A stretch of DNA of 64,000 nucleotides from Arthrobacter sp. SO5 (GCF_020532805.1 NZ_MQTQ01000065.1:70146-134145), one strand, 5' to 3'. Positions 18,201 to 28,460 are shown, numbered from the stretch's first letter. The notes: generated by a model from the sequence alone, not told the origin. Numbers and translations: made by a program.

Positions 18201-19487
18201 CTAGTTGTCCGTTGCCGCGAGTTCGCGCTCGACGGCGGCCGTGAGGCGCTCCTCGATGGCCGGGACCTTGATCTGCTGGATGATCTCGTTCAGGAAGCCT
18301 CGGACCACCAGTCGGCGGGCCACCTTTTCCGGAATGCCGCGGGCCATCAGGTAGAACAGGTGCTGGTCATCGAACCGTCCGGTGGCGCTGGCGTGGCCGG
18401 CGCCGGCGATCAGGCCGGTCTCGATTTCGAGGTTCGGCACGGAGTCCGCGCGGGCGCCGTCAGTGAGGACCAGGTTGCGGTTGGCCTCGTAGGTGTCGGT
18501 GCCTTCTGCTTCCTTGCGGATCAGAACGTCACCCACCCACACGGTGTGCGCGTTGCGGCCCTGCAGGGCGCCCTTGTACAGGACGTTGGACTTGCAGTTC
18601 GCCACGGCGTGGTCCACGAACAGGCGCTGCTCGAGGTGCTGGCCGGCGTCGGCGAAGTACAGGCCGAACAGTTCCACCTCGGCGCCCGGGGCGGTGAAGC
18701 GGGCCGAGGGCGTGACGCGCACGAGGTCCCCGCCCAGGCTGACGACGATGTGCTTGAACTTAGCGTCGCGGCCGAGCTTCACCTGCTGGGAGGAAGCGTG
18801 GACAGCGTCGTCGTTCCATTCCTGGAGCGAAATGACGGTAAGCTGCGCGCCGTCCTCCACGAGGATCTCAATATTCTCCGACACCACGGCGGTCCCCTGG
18901 TGGTCCAGGACCACGACGGATTTGGAGAACTTTTCCGCGACGATCACAAGATGCTGCGCCGAAGCGTCGGTGCCCTGGCCCGTCAGCAGAACGCTGACCT
19001 CGCCGTCCGCCTGGACCTCCGCCGGGACCGTGATCACGGTGGCCTCGGTGAAGTTCTCCCAGGCGTTCGCGGAGACGCGGTCCTCGGGGATGGCGGCAGA
19101 ACCGATCCGGCGGTCGTCACGGCCGACGGTCTCCACGGTGACGCTGTCCGGCGCGGTGACGCTCACGGACGGTGCGGCACCGTTGAGGACCTCGGTGTGC
19201 AGGCCGCGGAGGCGCTTGAGCGGGGTGAACCGCCAGTCCTCCTCCATGCCGGTCAGCGGCTTGAAGTCCGCCAGCTTGTAGGAGGTCAGGCGGCCGGCGC
19301 GCGAGCTGTCCGGGATGCCGACGCCGCCGCCGTGCGAGTGCCGCTTGACGGCCTCGCCGGCCAGCGGTGACTTGGACGCCGCGGCGTTCAGCGGCGAAAG
19401 GCTCTCGCCTTCCTCGGTGAAACCGTTGATGAACGGCTGGGCTGAGGGCGCGCCGATGCGGGCCTTTTCAGTAGTGATGTCAGTCAT
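18201..19487 (-). CDS. sufD: Fe-S cluster assembly protein SufD
   Basis: A 428-residue scaffold subunit that pairs with SufB and recruits SufC. The C-terminal half has the right-handed beta-helix pattern and the conserved tail GHASATGRFDDQHLFYLMAR, followed by the ARRLVVRGFLNEII helix. The N-terminal 60 residues are poorly conserved. Its ATG overlaps the sufB stop by one base (TAATG), so translation is coupled. Confidence 0.95.
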   Translation of the reverse strand: MTDITTEKARIGAPSAQPFINGFTEEGESLSPLNAAASKSPLAGEAVKRHSHGGGVGIPDSSRAGRLTSYKLADFKPLTGMEEDWRFTPLKRLRGLHTEVLNGAAPSVSVTAPDSVTVETVGRDDRRIGSAAIPEDRVSANAWENFTEATVITVPAEVQADGEVSVLLTGQGTDASAQHLVIVAEKFSKSVVVLDHQGTAVVSENIEILVEDGAQLTVISLQEWNDDAVHASSQQVKLGRDAKFKHIVVSLGGDLVRVTPSARFTAPGAEVELFGLYFADAGQHLEQRLFVDHAVANCKSNVLYKGALQGRNAHTVWVGDVLIRKEAEGTDTYEANRNLVLTDGARADSVPNLEIETGLIAGAGHASATGRFDDQHLFYLMARGIPEKVARRLVVRGFLNEIIQQIKVPAIEERLTAAVERELAATDN

Positions 19488-20950
19488 TAACCGACCGATC
19501 CTTCCATCTGCAGTTCAATCAGGCGGTTCAGCTCGAGGGCGTATTCCATCGGCAGTTCGCGGGCAATCGGCTCGATGAAGCCGCGGACGATCATCGCCAT
19601 GGCCTCGTCTTCGCGCATCCCGCGGGACATCAGGTAGAACAGCTGCTCTTCGCTGACACGCGAGACGGTGGCCTCGTGCCCCATGGTGACGTCGTCCTCG
19701 CGGATGTCGATGTACGGGTACGTGTCCGAGCGGCTGATGGTGTCCACGAGGAGTGCGTCGCAGCGGACGGTGTTGGCCGAGTGCTTGGCGCCTTCGCGGA
19801 CCTGGACCAGGCCGCGGTAGGCGGCTCGTCCGCCGCCGCGGGCCACGGACTTGGAGACGATCGAGCTCTTGGTGTTCGGCGCGATGTGGACCATCTTGGA
19901 GCCGGTGTCCTGGTGCTGGCCTTCGCCGGCGAACGCGATGGACAGGGTCTCGCCCTTGGCACCCTCGCCCACAAGGTAGACGGCCGGGTACTTCATGGTG
20001 ACCTTGGAGCCGATGTTGCCATCGATCCACTCCATGGTGGCGCCCTCTTCGCAGATGGCGCGCTTGGTCACCAGGTTGTACACGTTGGTGGACCAGTTCT
20101 GGATGGTCGTGTAGCGGACGCGGGCGCCCTTCTTCACGATGATTTCCACAACGGCGGAGTGCAGCGAGTCCGAGGTGTAGATCGGCGCGGTGCAGCCTTC
20201 GATGTAGTGGACGTAGGAGTCCTCGTCCGCGATGATCAGCGTGCGCTCGAACTGGCCCATGTTTTCGGTGTTGATGCGGAAGTACGCCTGCAGCGGGATG
20301 TCCACGTGGACGCCCTTGGGCACGTACACGAACGAACCGCCGGACCAGACGGCCGTGTTCAGCGAGGCGAACTTGTTATCGCCCACCGGAATGATCGTGC
20401 CGAAGTACTCCTGGAAGATCTCCGGGTGCTCGCGCAGTGCCGTGTCGGTGTCCAGGAAGATGACGCCCTGCTGCTCCAGGTCCTCGCGGATCTGGTGGTA
20501 GACGACCTCGGACTCGTACTGGGCGGCGACGCCGGAGACGAGGCGGCTGCGCTCTGCTTCCGGGATGCCCAGCTTCTCGTAGGTGTTCCGGATGTCCTCT
20601 GGCAGGTCTTCCCAGGTCTTGGCCTGCTTCTCCGTGGAGCGCACGAAGTACTTGATGTTGTCGAAGTCGATGCCGGAGAGGTCTGCACCCCAGGTGGGCA
20701 TGGGCTTGCGGTCGAAGTACTTCAGGCCCTTGAGGCGCAGGTCCAGCATCCATTCCGGCTCGTTCTTCTTCGCCGAAATGTCCCGGACAACGTCATCATT
20801 GATGCCGCGGCGGGCGTTGGCCCCGACGTCGTTCTTGTCGGCCCAGCCGTATTCGTAGTTGCCGATTCCGTGGAGCTCGGGATTCTTTTCCAGAATCTCC
20901 GAAATCACAGTAGATTCAGCAACCTTCTTCTCTGATAGTTGGTCCGTCAT
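19487..20950 (-). CDS. sufB: Fe-S cluster assembly protein SufB
   Basis: A 487-residue scaffold subunit, normal length for the family. Recognisable segments are GIGNYEYGW near residue 29, [17 protein letters not shown], the [11 protein letters not shown] cysteine region, and [15 protein letters not shown] followed by TVRCDALL. The C-terminus [19 protein letters not shown] is typical. With SufC and SufD it builds nascent Fe-S clusters. ATG at 20950 overlaps the sufR stop by one base (TGATG). Confidence 0.96.
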   Translation of the reverse strand: MTDQLSEKKVAESTVISEILEKNPELHGIGNYEYGWADKNDVGANARRGINDDVVRDISAKKNEPEWMLDLRLKGLKYFDRKPMPTWGADLSGIDFDNIKYFVRSTEKQAKTWEDLPEDIRNTYEKLGIPEAERSRLVSGVAAQYESEVVYHQIREDLEQQGVIFLDTDTALREHPEIFQEYFGTIIPVGDNKFASLNTAVWSGGSFVYVPKGVHVDIPLQAYFRINTENMGQFERTLIIADEDSYVHYIEGCTAPIYTSDSLHSAVVEIIVKKGARVRYTTIQNWSTNVYNLVTKRAICEEGATMEWIDGNIGSKVTMKYPAVYLVGEGAKGETLSIAFAGEGQHQDTGSKMVHIAPNTKSSIVSKSVARGGGRAAYRGLVQVREGAKHSANTVRCDALLVDTISRSDTYPYIDIREDDVTMGHEATVSRVSEEQLFYLMSRGMREDEAMAMIVRGFIEPIARELPMEYALELNRLIELQMEGSVG

Positions 20951-21804
20951 CACGGCCTTTCTTGCAGATGGTTGGATACTTCGTCCAGGTTGCCCGGGGT
21001 GGTTGCAGGGCGGTGTTGCCCAGCGGCCGCCGGACGGCCTGTAGGTATATGGGTGGTGCACACGTGCCCGCCGCGTGCCAGGGTGGACAGCCGGCGTACG
21101 TCGACGCCGACCAACCGGGAGAACACCTCGGTCTCCACGTCGCAGAACACGGGGAACTGGGCGGCCAGCTGCTGGATGGGGCAGTGGCCCTGGCACAGCT
21201 GCACGCTTGAAAGCGCCGCGGGCAGGGGGGCTTTGGCTTCGATGGACGCAGCGGAGGCGACAAAGCCGTCGCGGGTGAGTGCCTCGGCGAGCACCAGGGC
21301 GCGGGCCCTGATGTCCGGCCCGGCCTCCTCGATCTCGGGCGCGTAGCGGCGCTCCATCTCCGCAAACCGTTCGACGGCGAACTGCCGCACCGCCTCGGGG
21401 CCCGCCATTTCGCTGAGCCGCTGCAAGGCCAGCGTGGCGATGTCGAGGTAGTCGTTGCCAAGGGTGGACTGCCCCTGAGAGCTGAGCACGTAACGGCGGG
21501 CGGGGCGTCCCGCGCGGGCGCCGGAGCGGGCCACCCGCTTGACCTCGATCACGCCGTGGCGTGAGAGGTGGTCCAGGTGGCGGCGGACGGCGGCCGGGGT
21601 AAAGCCGAGCAGGTCGCCAAGTTCGGCGGCGCTGATCGGTCCGTGCTCGAGCACCGCGTTCAGGACGCGGTCGCGGGTGCGTTCATCGGCGTCGGACGCG
21701 TGCACCGCTGCCGGAGGCACTACCGCAGCCGCCGCCGGAGGCGTGGCGGCGGCAGCGGTGGCCGCCCCGCGCCGCACAACGGCAAGAGAGGAAGTAGAGC
21801 TCAT
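20950..21804 (-). CDS. sufR: Fe-S sensing transcriptional regulator SufR
   Basis: A 284-residue regulator with an Ala/Pro-rich N-terminus, a winged helix-turn-helix near residues 42-105 ([24 protein letters not shown]) and a C-terminal cysteine cluster C204, C208, C221 and C249, which would ligate an Fe-S cluster. In relatives, loss of the cluster relieves repression of the suf operon. It is the first gene of the operon, overlapping sufB by one base, so it should autoregulate. ATG at 21804 is used; GTG at 21813 is an alternative. Neither has a good ribosome site. Confidence 0.9.
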   Translation of the reverse strand: MSSTSSLAVVRRGAATAAAATPPAAAAVVPPAAVHASDADERTRDRVLNAVLEHGPISAAELGDLLGFTPAAVRRHLDHLSRHGVIEVKRVARSGARAGRPARRYVLSSQGQSTLGNDYLDIATLALQRLSEMAGPEAVRQFAVERFAEMERRYAPEIEEAGPDIRARALVLAEALTRDGFVASAASIEAKAPLPAALSSVQLCQGHCPIQQLAAQFPVFCDVETEVFSRLVGVDVRRLSTLARGGHVCTTHIPTGRPAAAGQHRPATTPGNLDEVSNHLQERP

Positions 21805-21811
21805 GGAATAC

Positions 21812-21829
21812 ACAACACAATCATGTCGT
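21812..21829. promoter_or_regulatory. candidate SufR operator
   Basis: Imperfect inverted repeat ACAAC-N8-GTCGT just downstream of a TAAATT -10-like box (21830-21835, minus strand) and overlapping the sufR start region. The position fits repression. The spacing differs from the CAAC-N6-GTTG sites described elsewhere. Confidence 0.3.
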
Positions 21830-21939
21830 AATTTACTCCCCCGATCCAGTAAGGCATGGCTATGCTCCGGGGGCCCGATGACGCCCCCGCCGCTGGGTGC
21901 AAGCGGGGTGCGGGCCGCGCCGGCCGGTACTACATCCCG

Positions 21940-21945
21940 TAGAAT
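21940..21945 (+). promoter_or_regulatory. -10 box of ABC exporter operon
   Basis: TAGAAT ends 6 nt before GTG 21952 with no ribosome site between, a leaderless arrangement. The gap from sufR (21805-21948) therefore holds two divergent promoters. Confidence 0.5.
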
Positions 21946-21951
21946 GCTTTG

Positions 21952-22920
21952 GTGCGATCTCCCGAGTCCCCCGTCCTGGCCATCAGCGGGCTAGTTAAGG
22001 ATGTTGGCCCGTTGCCCGCCCTTGACGGGAAGATGCTGCGGGTCGTCAGCGGCCTGTCCCTCTGCGCGGAGCGCGGGCAGGTCACGGCACTGCTGGGCGC
22101 CAACGGTGCGGGCAAGACCACCACCATCGAATGCGCCCAGGGGCTGCAGAAACGCACGGCCGGCAGCATCAGCCTGCTGGGCCAGGACCCGGACACTGCC
22201 GGCGCCGGACTGCGCGCGCGCGTCGGCGTCATGCTGCAGGACGGCGGGCTGCCGCCGTCGGCCCGTCCCATTCCCCTGCTTCGGCATATTGCCGGCATGT
22301 ATCAGGACCCGTGGCCCGTGGACGAGCTCATCACCCGGCTCGGCATCGACGCATTCAGCCGCACCTCGGTGCGGCGCCTGTCCGGCGGGCAGAAACAGCG
22401 GCTCGCCCTCGCCGCCGCCCTCGTCGGAAACCCCGAGGTCCTCTTCCTCGACGAACCAAGCGCCGGGCTGGACCCGCAGTCCCGGCAGATGGTGTTTGAA
22501 CTCATCTCCGAACTGCGCAACCGCGGGATGGGGATCATCCTGACCACCCACCTCATGGACGATGCCCAGCGCCTCGCCGACTACGTCTACATCATCGACG
22601 CCGGCCGCAACGTTGCCGAGGGCACGGTCGCGCAGCTTCTTGCCCACCAGCTCCCCGCCGGTGCCGGCGAACAGCACATCCGGACGCTGCTGTTCGAAAC
22701 CCGGCCCGGACTCGATTTCACGGATGTCCTGCCCGACGGCGTCGTCGTCACGGAAGCGCGTGCCGGCAGCTATGCCGCCACCGGTGCCCTGACGCCGTCG
22801 GACCTGGCCGCGCTGACGGCCTGGTGGGCAGCGCGGGGGATCATGCCCAGCTCCCTGAGCCTGGAGGCGCGCAGCCTCGAGGACGTCTTCCTGGACATCT
22901 CCGGAAGGGAGATCCGATGA
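21952..22920 (+). CDS. ABC transporter ATP-binding protein
   Basis: A 322-residue ATPase of the DrrA/CcmA-like exporter class. Walker A is GANGAGKTTTIE, the signature is LSGGQKQRLAL, Walker B is VLFLDEPSAGLDPQ and the switch histidine is in TTHLMDDA. A C-terminal 100-residue domain ends SLEDVFLDISGREIR, typical of drug or lipid export ATPases. GTG 21952 follows a TAGAAT box by 6 nt; TTG 21949 is the next possible start. The stop overlaps the permease ATG. This pair upstream of ctaA is common in actinobacteria; the substrate is unknown. Confidence 0.88.
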   Translation: MRSPESPVLAISGLVKDVGPLPALDGKMLRVVSGLSLCAERGQVTALLGANGAGKTTTIECAQGLQKRTAGSISLLGQDPDTAGAGLRARVGVMLQDGGLPPSARPIPLLRHIAGMYQDPWPVDELITRLGIDAFSRTSVRRLSGGQKQRLALAAALVGNPEVLFLDEPSAGLDPQSRQMVFELISELRNRGMGIILTTHLMDDAQRLADYVYIIDAGRNVAEGTVAQLLAHQLPAGAGEQHIRTLLFETRPGLDFTDVLPDGVVVTEARAGSYAATGALTPSDLAALTAWWAARGIMPSSLSLEARSLEDVFLDISGREIR

Positions 22921-23720
22921 CCAGCGTTCCAGCCGGCGCCCTGGCGGGCAATGCCCCTCCCCCTGGCCCCGGGCCGGGCAGCGCACCCGCGCCGCTCCTG
23001 CGCCGGATCCTGCTGCAGGGTAAATACGAGACCGTCACCATGCTCCGGAACGGTGAGCAGCTGATCCTGGCGATTGTGCTGCCGTTGCTGGCCATGGTGG
23101 GCCTGACCGTCACGCCCCTGTTGGACGGGCTCGGCTCCAGCCGGATCAACGTGGCCGTGCCCGGCATCCTGGCCCTGTGCGCGATGTCCACCGCCTTTAC
23201 CGGGCAGGGCATTTCCACCGGCTTTGACCGCCGCTACGGCGTCCTGCGCTTCCTGTCCACCACTCCCCTGGGCCGGACCGGGCTGATTGCCGGGAAAGTC
23301 CTGGCCGTCCTGGCCGTGCTCTTCCTGCAGGTGCTCGTGGTCTCCGCGGTCGCCCTGATGCTTGGCTGGCAGCCCGATCCGCTGGGTTGGCTGCCGGGGC
23401 TTGCCCTGCTGGTGCTGGGCGCCGCGTCCTTCACCGCGCTGGGCCTGCTCGTGGCCGGCACCGTCAGGCCGGAGGCGACCCTGGCTATCACCAACCTGCT
23501 GTGGATCCTGCTGGGCGCACTGGGCGGGATCGTGATCCCGGCCGAGCGGCTGCCCGCGCCGGCACAGGCCGTGGTGCACTTCCTGCCTTCAGGGGCGCTG
23601 GGACAGGCACTGCGGGACGCTTTCCTGGACGGCACTGTCAATGCCGGTGCCGTTATTGTCCTGCTGCTGTGGACGGCCGTCGCCGGCGGCGCAGCAACCC
23701 GTTGGTTCAAGTGGAATTGA
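22917..23720 (+). CDS. ABC-2 type transporter permease
   Basis: A 267-residue integral membrane protein with about six hydrophobic helices, including LILAIVLPLLAMVGLTVT, a central LGRTGLIAGKVLAVLAVLFLQV and a final VIVLLLWTAVAGGAAT. It is the membrane partner of the preceding ATPase (ATGA overlap). The NLLWILLGALGGIVIP segment is characteristic of ABC-2 exporters. ctaA starts 7 bp after its stop, so the transporter may be expressed with heme A synthase; a role in cytochrome biogenesis is possible but unproven. Confidence 0.88.
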   Translation: MTSVPAGALAGNAPPPGPGPGSAPAPLLRRILLQGKYETVTMLRNGEQLILAIVLPLLAMVGLTVTPLLDGLGSSRINVAVPGILALCAMSTAFTGQGISTGFDRRYGVLRFLSTTPLGRTGLIAGKVLAVLAVLFLQVLVVSAVALMLGWQPDPLGWLPGLALLVLGAASFTALGLLVAGTVRPEATLAITNLLWILLGALGGIVIPAERLPAPAQAVVHFLPSGALGQALRDAFLDGTVNAGAVIVLLLWTAVAGGAATRWFKWN

Positions 23721-23727
23721 GAATACT

Positions 23728-24669
23728 GTGAGTACGGCGTCCCGCCCCCGGATCGTTTCCCGGCTTGCCTCCAGGCTGCCCGTTACCGTCGACCCGACCG
23801 TCAGGCGGCTTGCCGTGCTGTCGCTCATCGGCCAGATCGTGCTCGTGGTCACCGGCGGAGCAGTCCGCCTCACGGCCTCGGGCCTCGGCTGCCCGACGTG
23901 GCCGCGCTGCACGAACGCCTCCCTCGTGAACACCCCGGAGATGGGGATCCACGGCATCATCGAGTTCGGCAACCGGCTCCTGACCTTCGCGCTGGCCGCC
24001 GTCGCCGTCATGATGCTCGTGTACCTGTGGAACCTGCGCAGGGAACGCCGCGACCTGTTCCTGCTGGCCCTCGGCCTGCTGGCCAGCATCCCGGTCCAGG
24101 CCGTGATCGGCGGCATCACCGTGCTGACCGGGCTGAATCCCTGGGTGGTGGGCCTGCACTTCCTGGTCTCCATGGCGCTCGTGGTTCTCGCGACGCTGCT
24201 CGTGAACCGGGCCTTCGGCCGCACGGGCAGGGCCCGGACTGCTGAACTGGCCGCGCTGCCGGGCGCCGCACGCCCGGTGATGACCGCCGTCGCGCTCTTC
24301 TCCGCAATTGCCGTCTGCCTGGGCGTCGTCGTGACCGGAGCCGGCCCCCACGCGGGTGACGCCGACGCGCCGCGCAACGACCTGGACTGGGACCTGTTCT
24401 CGCACATCCACGCCGTCCCGGCCTACCTCGTGACCGCGGGGGCGCTGTTCGGACTGTTCCTGGTCCTCCGGGACCGGATCGGCGGCCCCTTCCGCAGCGC
24501 CGTGTTCATGCTCCTGGGCGTGACCGTGCTGCAGGCCGTCATCGGGTTCACGCAGTACTACAACGGCATCCCGGCGCTGCTGGTCGGAGCGCACATGTTG
24601 GGTGCCGCGCTGCTGATGAGCGCCGCCACCAACGCAGCAGACCTGGCCCGCTACAGCCCGGTGAAGTAG
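23728..24669 (+). CDS. ctaA: heme A synthase
   Basis: A 313-residue membrane enzyme that oxidises heme O to heme A for cytochrome aa3. About eight helices are visible. Conserved features are the GGAVRLTASGLGCPTWPRC loop with a CX5C cysteine pair, EFGNRLLT, and paired heme-ligand histidines in GLHFLVSM, LFSHIHAVPAY and GAHMLGAAL. GTG at 23728 is 7 bp after the permease stop; the longer frame would start inside the permease gene. ctaB lies opposite, across a large hairpin. Confidence 0.94.
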   Translation: MSTASRPRIVSRLASRLPVTVDPTVRRLAVLSLIGQIVLVVTGGAVRLTASGLGCPTWPRCTNASLVNTPEMGIHGIIEFGNRLLTFALAAVAVMMLVYLWNLRRERRDLFLLALGLLASIPVQAVIGGITVLTGLNPWVVGLHFLVSMALVVLATLLVNRAFGRTGRARTAELAALPGAARPVMTAVALFSAIAVCLGVVVTGAGPHAGDADAPRNDLDWDLFSHIHAVPAYLVTAGALFGLFLVLRDRIGGPFRSAVFMLLGVTVLQAVIGFTQYYNGIPALLVGAHMLGAALLMSAATNAADLARYSPVK

Positions 24670-24693
24670 CCCGGCGAAGTAGCCCGGCTAAGT
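24655..24693 (+). repeat. three 13-bp repeats spanning the ctaA stop codon
   Basis: Units at 24655-24667, 24668-24680 and 24681-24693 read AGCCCGG followed by TGAAGT, CGAAGT or CTAAGT. The array starts in the last ctaA codons and repeats the stop region, giving TAG or TAA in all three frames. Confidence 0.88.
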
Positions 24694-24706
24694 AGCGCCC
24701 CAACAA

Positions 24707-24771
24707 ACAACGCGGGGTCACTTACGGCCCATCCGGAGTGCCGGAATGGGCCGTAAGTGACCCCGCGTTGT
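24707..24771. terminator. very long hairpin between ctaA and ctaB
   Basis: A 30-nt left arm (starting ACAACGCGGGGTCACTTACG) pairs with a 31-nt right arm through one bulged base around an AGTG loop. It lies between convergent genes and could terminate both. The arm length is unusual for a plain terminator, and the sequence may belong to a dispersed repeat family. Confidence 0.8.
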
Positions 24772-24797
24772 GGTTGCTGCGGAGAGGGGCGGGGGTG

Positions 24798-25760
24798 CTA
24801 GCCGCCCATGATCGGGGAACCGATGAACGGGTCCACGGCCAGGGCGATGAACAGCAGGGTCAGGTAGCTGATGGACCCGTGGAAGACCTTCATGGCGCCC
24901 TTGTTGGACACATCCCCGTCGTGCGCCCGCGTGTACAGGGCGTGGGATTCGTAGAGGAACCACCCGCCGGCAGCGACGGCGGTGACGGTGTAGACCCAGC
25001 CGGCGCCGCCGGCCGGAACCAGCAGCAGCGAGCAGGCCACCATGGCCCACGCGTACAGGACAACCTGCACCGAGACCACCTTGGCGCCGGCGATGGCACC
25101 AAGCATCGGCACGTTGGCGTTGCGGTAATCCTCGCCGTAGCGCATGGACAGCGGCCAGTAGTGCGGCGGGGTCCAGAGGAAGATCACCATGAAGAGGACG
25201 ACGGCGGGCCACTCCACCGTGTTGGTCACGGCGGCCCAGGCAATCAGGACGGGGAAGCAGCCCGCGGCCCCGCCCCAGACGATATTTTGGGCGGTGCGGC
25301 GCTTGAGGATCATCGTGTAGATGACAACGTAGAAGACGATCGCGCCGAGTCCCAGCCAGGCGGCCAGCGGGTTGGCCCCGAACCAGAGGATCGCGATCGC
25401 GGCCGCGCCGAGGAGCCAGGAAAAGACGAGGGCCTCGCGCGGGGTGACCTCGCCGGTGACCAGCGGCCGCTTCTCGGTGCGGTGCATCAGTTTGTCAATG
25501 TCGCGGTCGATGTAGCAGTTGAAGGCGCCGGCACTGCCGGCGGCAAATGCGCCGCCCACGAGCGTCGCCAGGATCAGCCCGATCGACGGGAAGCCGCGCT
25601 CCGCGTAGATCATGGTGGGCAGGGTGCTGACCAGCAGGAGTTCGATGACGCGCGGTTTCGTGAGGGCCAGGTAGGCCTTGGCCTTTCGGGCGTAGCCGAT
25701 TCTCCCCGGGTTGGGAGTGGTGGTCAGCGGCGTATCTGTTGTGCTCACGGTGGCAGTCAC
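24798..25760 (-). CDS. ctaB: protoheme IX farnesyltransferase (heme O synthase)
   Basis: A 320-residue UbiA-family membrane prenyltransferase that adds a farnesyl group to heme B to give heme O, the substrate of CtaA. The first aspartate-rich motif is [15 protein letters not shown], and the second is in [28 protein letters not shown] is the usual first helix. Nine or so hydrophobic segments are visible. Start is GTG at 25760. Its promoter must lie in the 507-bp gap shared with tkt. Confidence 0.94.
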   Translation of the reverse strand: MTATVSTTDTPLTTTPNPGRIGYARKAKAYLALTKPRVIELLLVSTLPTMIYAERGFPSIGLILATLVGGAFAAGSAGAFNCYIDRDIDKLMHRTEKRPLVTGEVTPREALVFSWLLGAAAIAILWFGANPLAAWLGLGAIVFYVVIYTMILKRRTAQNIVWGGAAGCFPVLIAWAAVTNTVEWPAVVLFMVIFLWTPPHYWPLSMRYGEDYRNANVPMLGAIAGAKVVSVQVVLYAWAMVACSLLLVPAGGAGWVYTVTAVAAGGWFLYESHALYTRAHDGDVSNKGAMKVFHGSISYLTLLFIALAVDPFIGSPIMGG

Positions 25761-26267
25761 TCTGTTCTGTCTCGCTGTTCAGTCCGGCTTGCTTATGCAA
25801 CGCGCGATTCGTACGGAGGGGGTCCACGCGCAGTGCGCGGGCGGGTCCTCGCCCCCGTGGGTAGCCACGCACCATCATACCGCGGACCCGCGGGACGCCG
25901 GGCCCCCGGGGGTGCCCGGCCACACGGAAATGGTTCGACCTTGTTAACGGGTGCCCACCGCCGCCGCGGAGGACGGTGATTCCTATCAGCGGAAATCCGG
26001 TCCATTTGGTGAGATATGCGCTGCCCGGCAGGCGGAATAGGGCTAAGCTGTCTCCAGGTCAGCGCGCACTGGTCACTGCCTGCAGGCGGTCTCCCGGGCG
26101 GCAAATGTGCGGCTGCATCTGCACCCGTGCCAAGGCACACGCGACTGAATGATAGATCAACGTTTCGATGGTGAACGGCTGGTACGTACCGCAGCGGGCA
26201 CCGAACTGTGCCCCGGGCGGGACTGACCCTACCATCCGCCGTCAGCATAGAGAGGGGCCCGGTTTTC
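25761..26267. other. 507-bp divergent intergenic region ctaB/tkt
   Basis: No convincing gene was found. The region should hold the ctaB promoter (minus) and the tkt promoter (plus). A hairpin GCCGGGC...GCCCGGC lies at 25897-25920, in what would be the ctaB leader. TAAGCT at 26043-26048 is a possible tkt -10 box, which would give a leader of roughly 215 nt. GAGAGGGG just before GTG 26268 is a plausible ribosome site. Confidence 0.5.
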
Positions 26268-28394
26268 GTGCCACATTTGGAAGAGCAAGAACTGTCATGG
26301 ACCAGCTTGGACCAGCGCGCCGTGGACACCGTCCGCGTCCTCGCCGCCGACGCCGTGGAGAAGGTCGGCAACGGCCACCCCGGCACCGCGATGAGCCTGG
26401 CGCCGGCCGCCTATCTCCTCTTCCAGAAGCTGATGCGGCACGACCCCAAGAACCCCGACTGGCTGGGACGGGACCGTTTTATCCTTTCCCCCGGCCACAC
26501 CTCGCTGACGCTCTACATCCAGCTCTTCCTCTCCGGCTACGGCCTGGAGCTGACTGACCTGCAGGCCCTGCGCACGTGGGGTTCGCTGACCCCGGGCCAC
26601 CCGGAATACCGGCACACCGCCGGAGTCGAAATCACCACCGGCCCGCTGGGCCAGGGGCTCGCCTCGGCCGTTGGCTTCGCGTACTCCCAGCGGCGCCAAC
26701 GCGGCCTCTTCGACGCCGACGCCGCCCCGGGCACCAGCCCGTTCGACCACACCATCTGGGTCATCGCCTCCGACGGGGACCTGCAGGAAGGCGTCACCTC
26801 CGAAGCGTCCTCGCTTGCCGGCCACCAGGAGCTCGGCAACCTCGTCGTCATCTACGACGAGAACCACATCTCCATCGAGGACGACACCGACGTCGCCTTC
26901 ACCGAGGATGTGCTGAAGCGCTACGAGGCCTACGGCTGGCACACCCAGCGTGTCGACTGGACCCGGACCGGGGAGTACAAGGAGGACGTGCAGGAACTTC
27001 ACGCCGCCCTCCTCGCCGCCAGGGCCGAGACGGACAAGCCCTCCATCATCTCGCTGCGCACCATCATCGGCTACCCGGCGCCCAAGAAGCAGAACACCGG
27101 CAAGATCCACGGCTCGGCGCTCGGCGCCGAGGAAGTCGCGGCCCTCAAGGAGGTCCTCGGCTTCGACCCGGCCCGCACCTTCCAGGTTGACGAGGACGTC
27201 CTCGCCCACACCCGGGAAGCGGTGGACCGCGGGGCGGCTGCCCGGAGCGAGTGGCAGGCCGCCTTCGAGGCATGGCAGGCAGGCAACTCCGAGGGTGCCG
27301 CGCTGCTGGAACGCGTAGAGGCCCGGAAGCTCCCGGCCGAGCTCGACGCCGCCCTCCCGGTTTTCGAGGCAGGCAAGGATGTGTCCACGCGGGCCGCCTC
27401 CGGCAAGGTGCTGAACGCGATCGGGCCGGTCATGCCGGAACTGTGGGGCGGCTCTGCTGACCTCGCCGAGTCCAACAACACCACCATCGAGGGCTCGCCG
27501 TCGTTCATCCCCGCCTCCCGGCAGACGAAAGCGTGGAAGGGCAACCCGTACGGACGGGTGCTGCACTTCGGCATCCGCGAGCACGCTGCGGCGTCGATCG
27601 TGAACGGCATCAGCCTGCACGGGCGCACCCGCGCCTTCTCGGGCACGTTCCTGATCTTCAGCGACTACCAGCGCCCGGCGATCCGCCTCGGCGCGCTCAT
27701 GGGGGCCCCGTCCCTGTACGTCTGGACGCATGACTCGATCGGGCTCGGCGAAGACGGACCGACCCACCAGCCCGTGGAGCAGCTCGCCTCGCTGCGGGCC
27801 ATCCCGGGCCTGGACGTAGTCCGTCCGGGCGACGCCAACGAGGTCGCGGCGGCCTGGAAGATGATGCTGGAGAACCACGGAAACCCGGCCGGCATTGTCC
27901 TGACCCGGCAGAACATCCCCACCTACGCCCGCGGAACAGGTGACGCCGAAGGTGACGCGTTCGGCTCCACCGCCGGCGTCGCCAGGGGCGGCTACGTCCT
28001 GGCTGAAGCGTCGGACAACGGCCGGACCGCCGAGGCCCGGGTCATCCTGATCGGTACCGGTTCCGAGGTCCAACTGGCCGTCGACGCCCGCGAAGCCCTG
28101 CAGGCCGAAGGCATCCCCACCCGCGTCGTGTCCATGCCCTGCGTGGAATGGTTCACGAAGCAGGACGCCGCCTACCGGGAAGCCGTACTCCCCGCCGCGG
28201 TCAAGGCACGTGTCTCCGTCGAAGCCGGACTGGCCCTGGGTTGGAAGGAATTCGTCGGCGACGCCGGGCGCTCGGTCTCGCTCGAGCACTTCGGCGCTTC
28301 AGCCGACTACAAGCGCCTCTTCCAGGAATTCGGCATCACCGCTGAGGCCGTCGCCGCCGCGGCCAAGGAATCCCTCGCCGGCCTCCCCGCCTGA
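26268..28394 (+). CDS. tkt: transketolase
   Basis: A 708-residue thiamine diphosphate enzyme that moves two-carbon units between ketose and aldose phosphates. Hallmarks: [13 protein letters not shown] near residue 34, [19 protein letters not shown], the ThDP motif [32 protein letters not shown] in the second half, and [21 protein letters not shown] 26268 with GAGAGGGG upstream is preferred; GTG 26208 is also in frame. First gene of tkt-tal-pgi-zwf-opcA-pgl. Confidence 0.95.
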   Translation: MPHLEEQELSWTSLDQRAVDTVRVLAADAVEKVGNGHPGTAMSLAPAAYLLFQKLMRHDPKNPDWLGRDRFILSPGHTSLTLYIQLFLSGYGLELTDLQALRTWGSLTPGHPEYRHTAGVEITTGPLGQGLASAVGFAYSQRRQRGLFDADAAPGTSPFDHTIWVIASDGDLQEGVTSEASSLAGHQELGNLVVIYDENHISIEDDTDVAFTEDVLKRYEAYGWHTQRVDWTRTGEYKEDVQELHAALLAARAETDKPSIISLRTIIGYPAPKKQNTGKIHGSALGAEEVAALKEVLGFDPARTFQVDEDVLAHTREAVDRGAAARSEWQAAFEAWQAGNSEGAALLERVEARKLPAELDAALPVFEAGKDVSTRAASGKVLNAIGPVMPELWGGSADLAESNNTTIEGSPSFIPASRQTKAWKGNPYGRVLHFGIREHAAASIVNGISLHGRTRAFSGTFLIFSDYQRPAIRLGALMGAPSLYVWTHDSIGLGEDGPTHQPVEQLASLRAIPGLDVVRPGDANEVAAAWKMMLENHGNPAGIVLTRQNIPTYARGTGDAEGDAFGSTAGVARGGYVLAEASDNGRTAEARVILIGTGSEVQLAVDAREALQAEGIPTRVVSMPCVEWFTKQDAAYREAVLPAAVKARVSVEAGLALGWKEFVGDAGRSVSLEHFGASADYKRLFQEFGITAEAVAAAAKESLAGLPA

Positions 28395-28460
28395 CCCAAA
28401 CTTCACGCTTTCCGGGCCGCCGCCCCACCGGGCGGCGGCCCCAGACTCCAGGAGTGACAT

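Noticed and set aside
25932-25940. GGTTCGACC, resembling a tRNA T-loop
   Set aside because: No matching acceptor stem, anticodon arm or CCA-side pairing is found around it.
26295-28289. A 664-codon open frame antisense to tkt
   Set aside because: Shadow of transketolase; no homology features.
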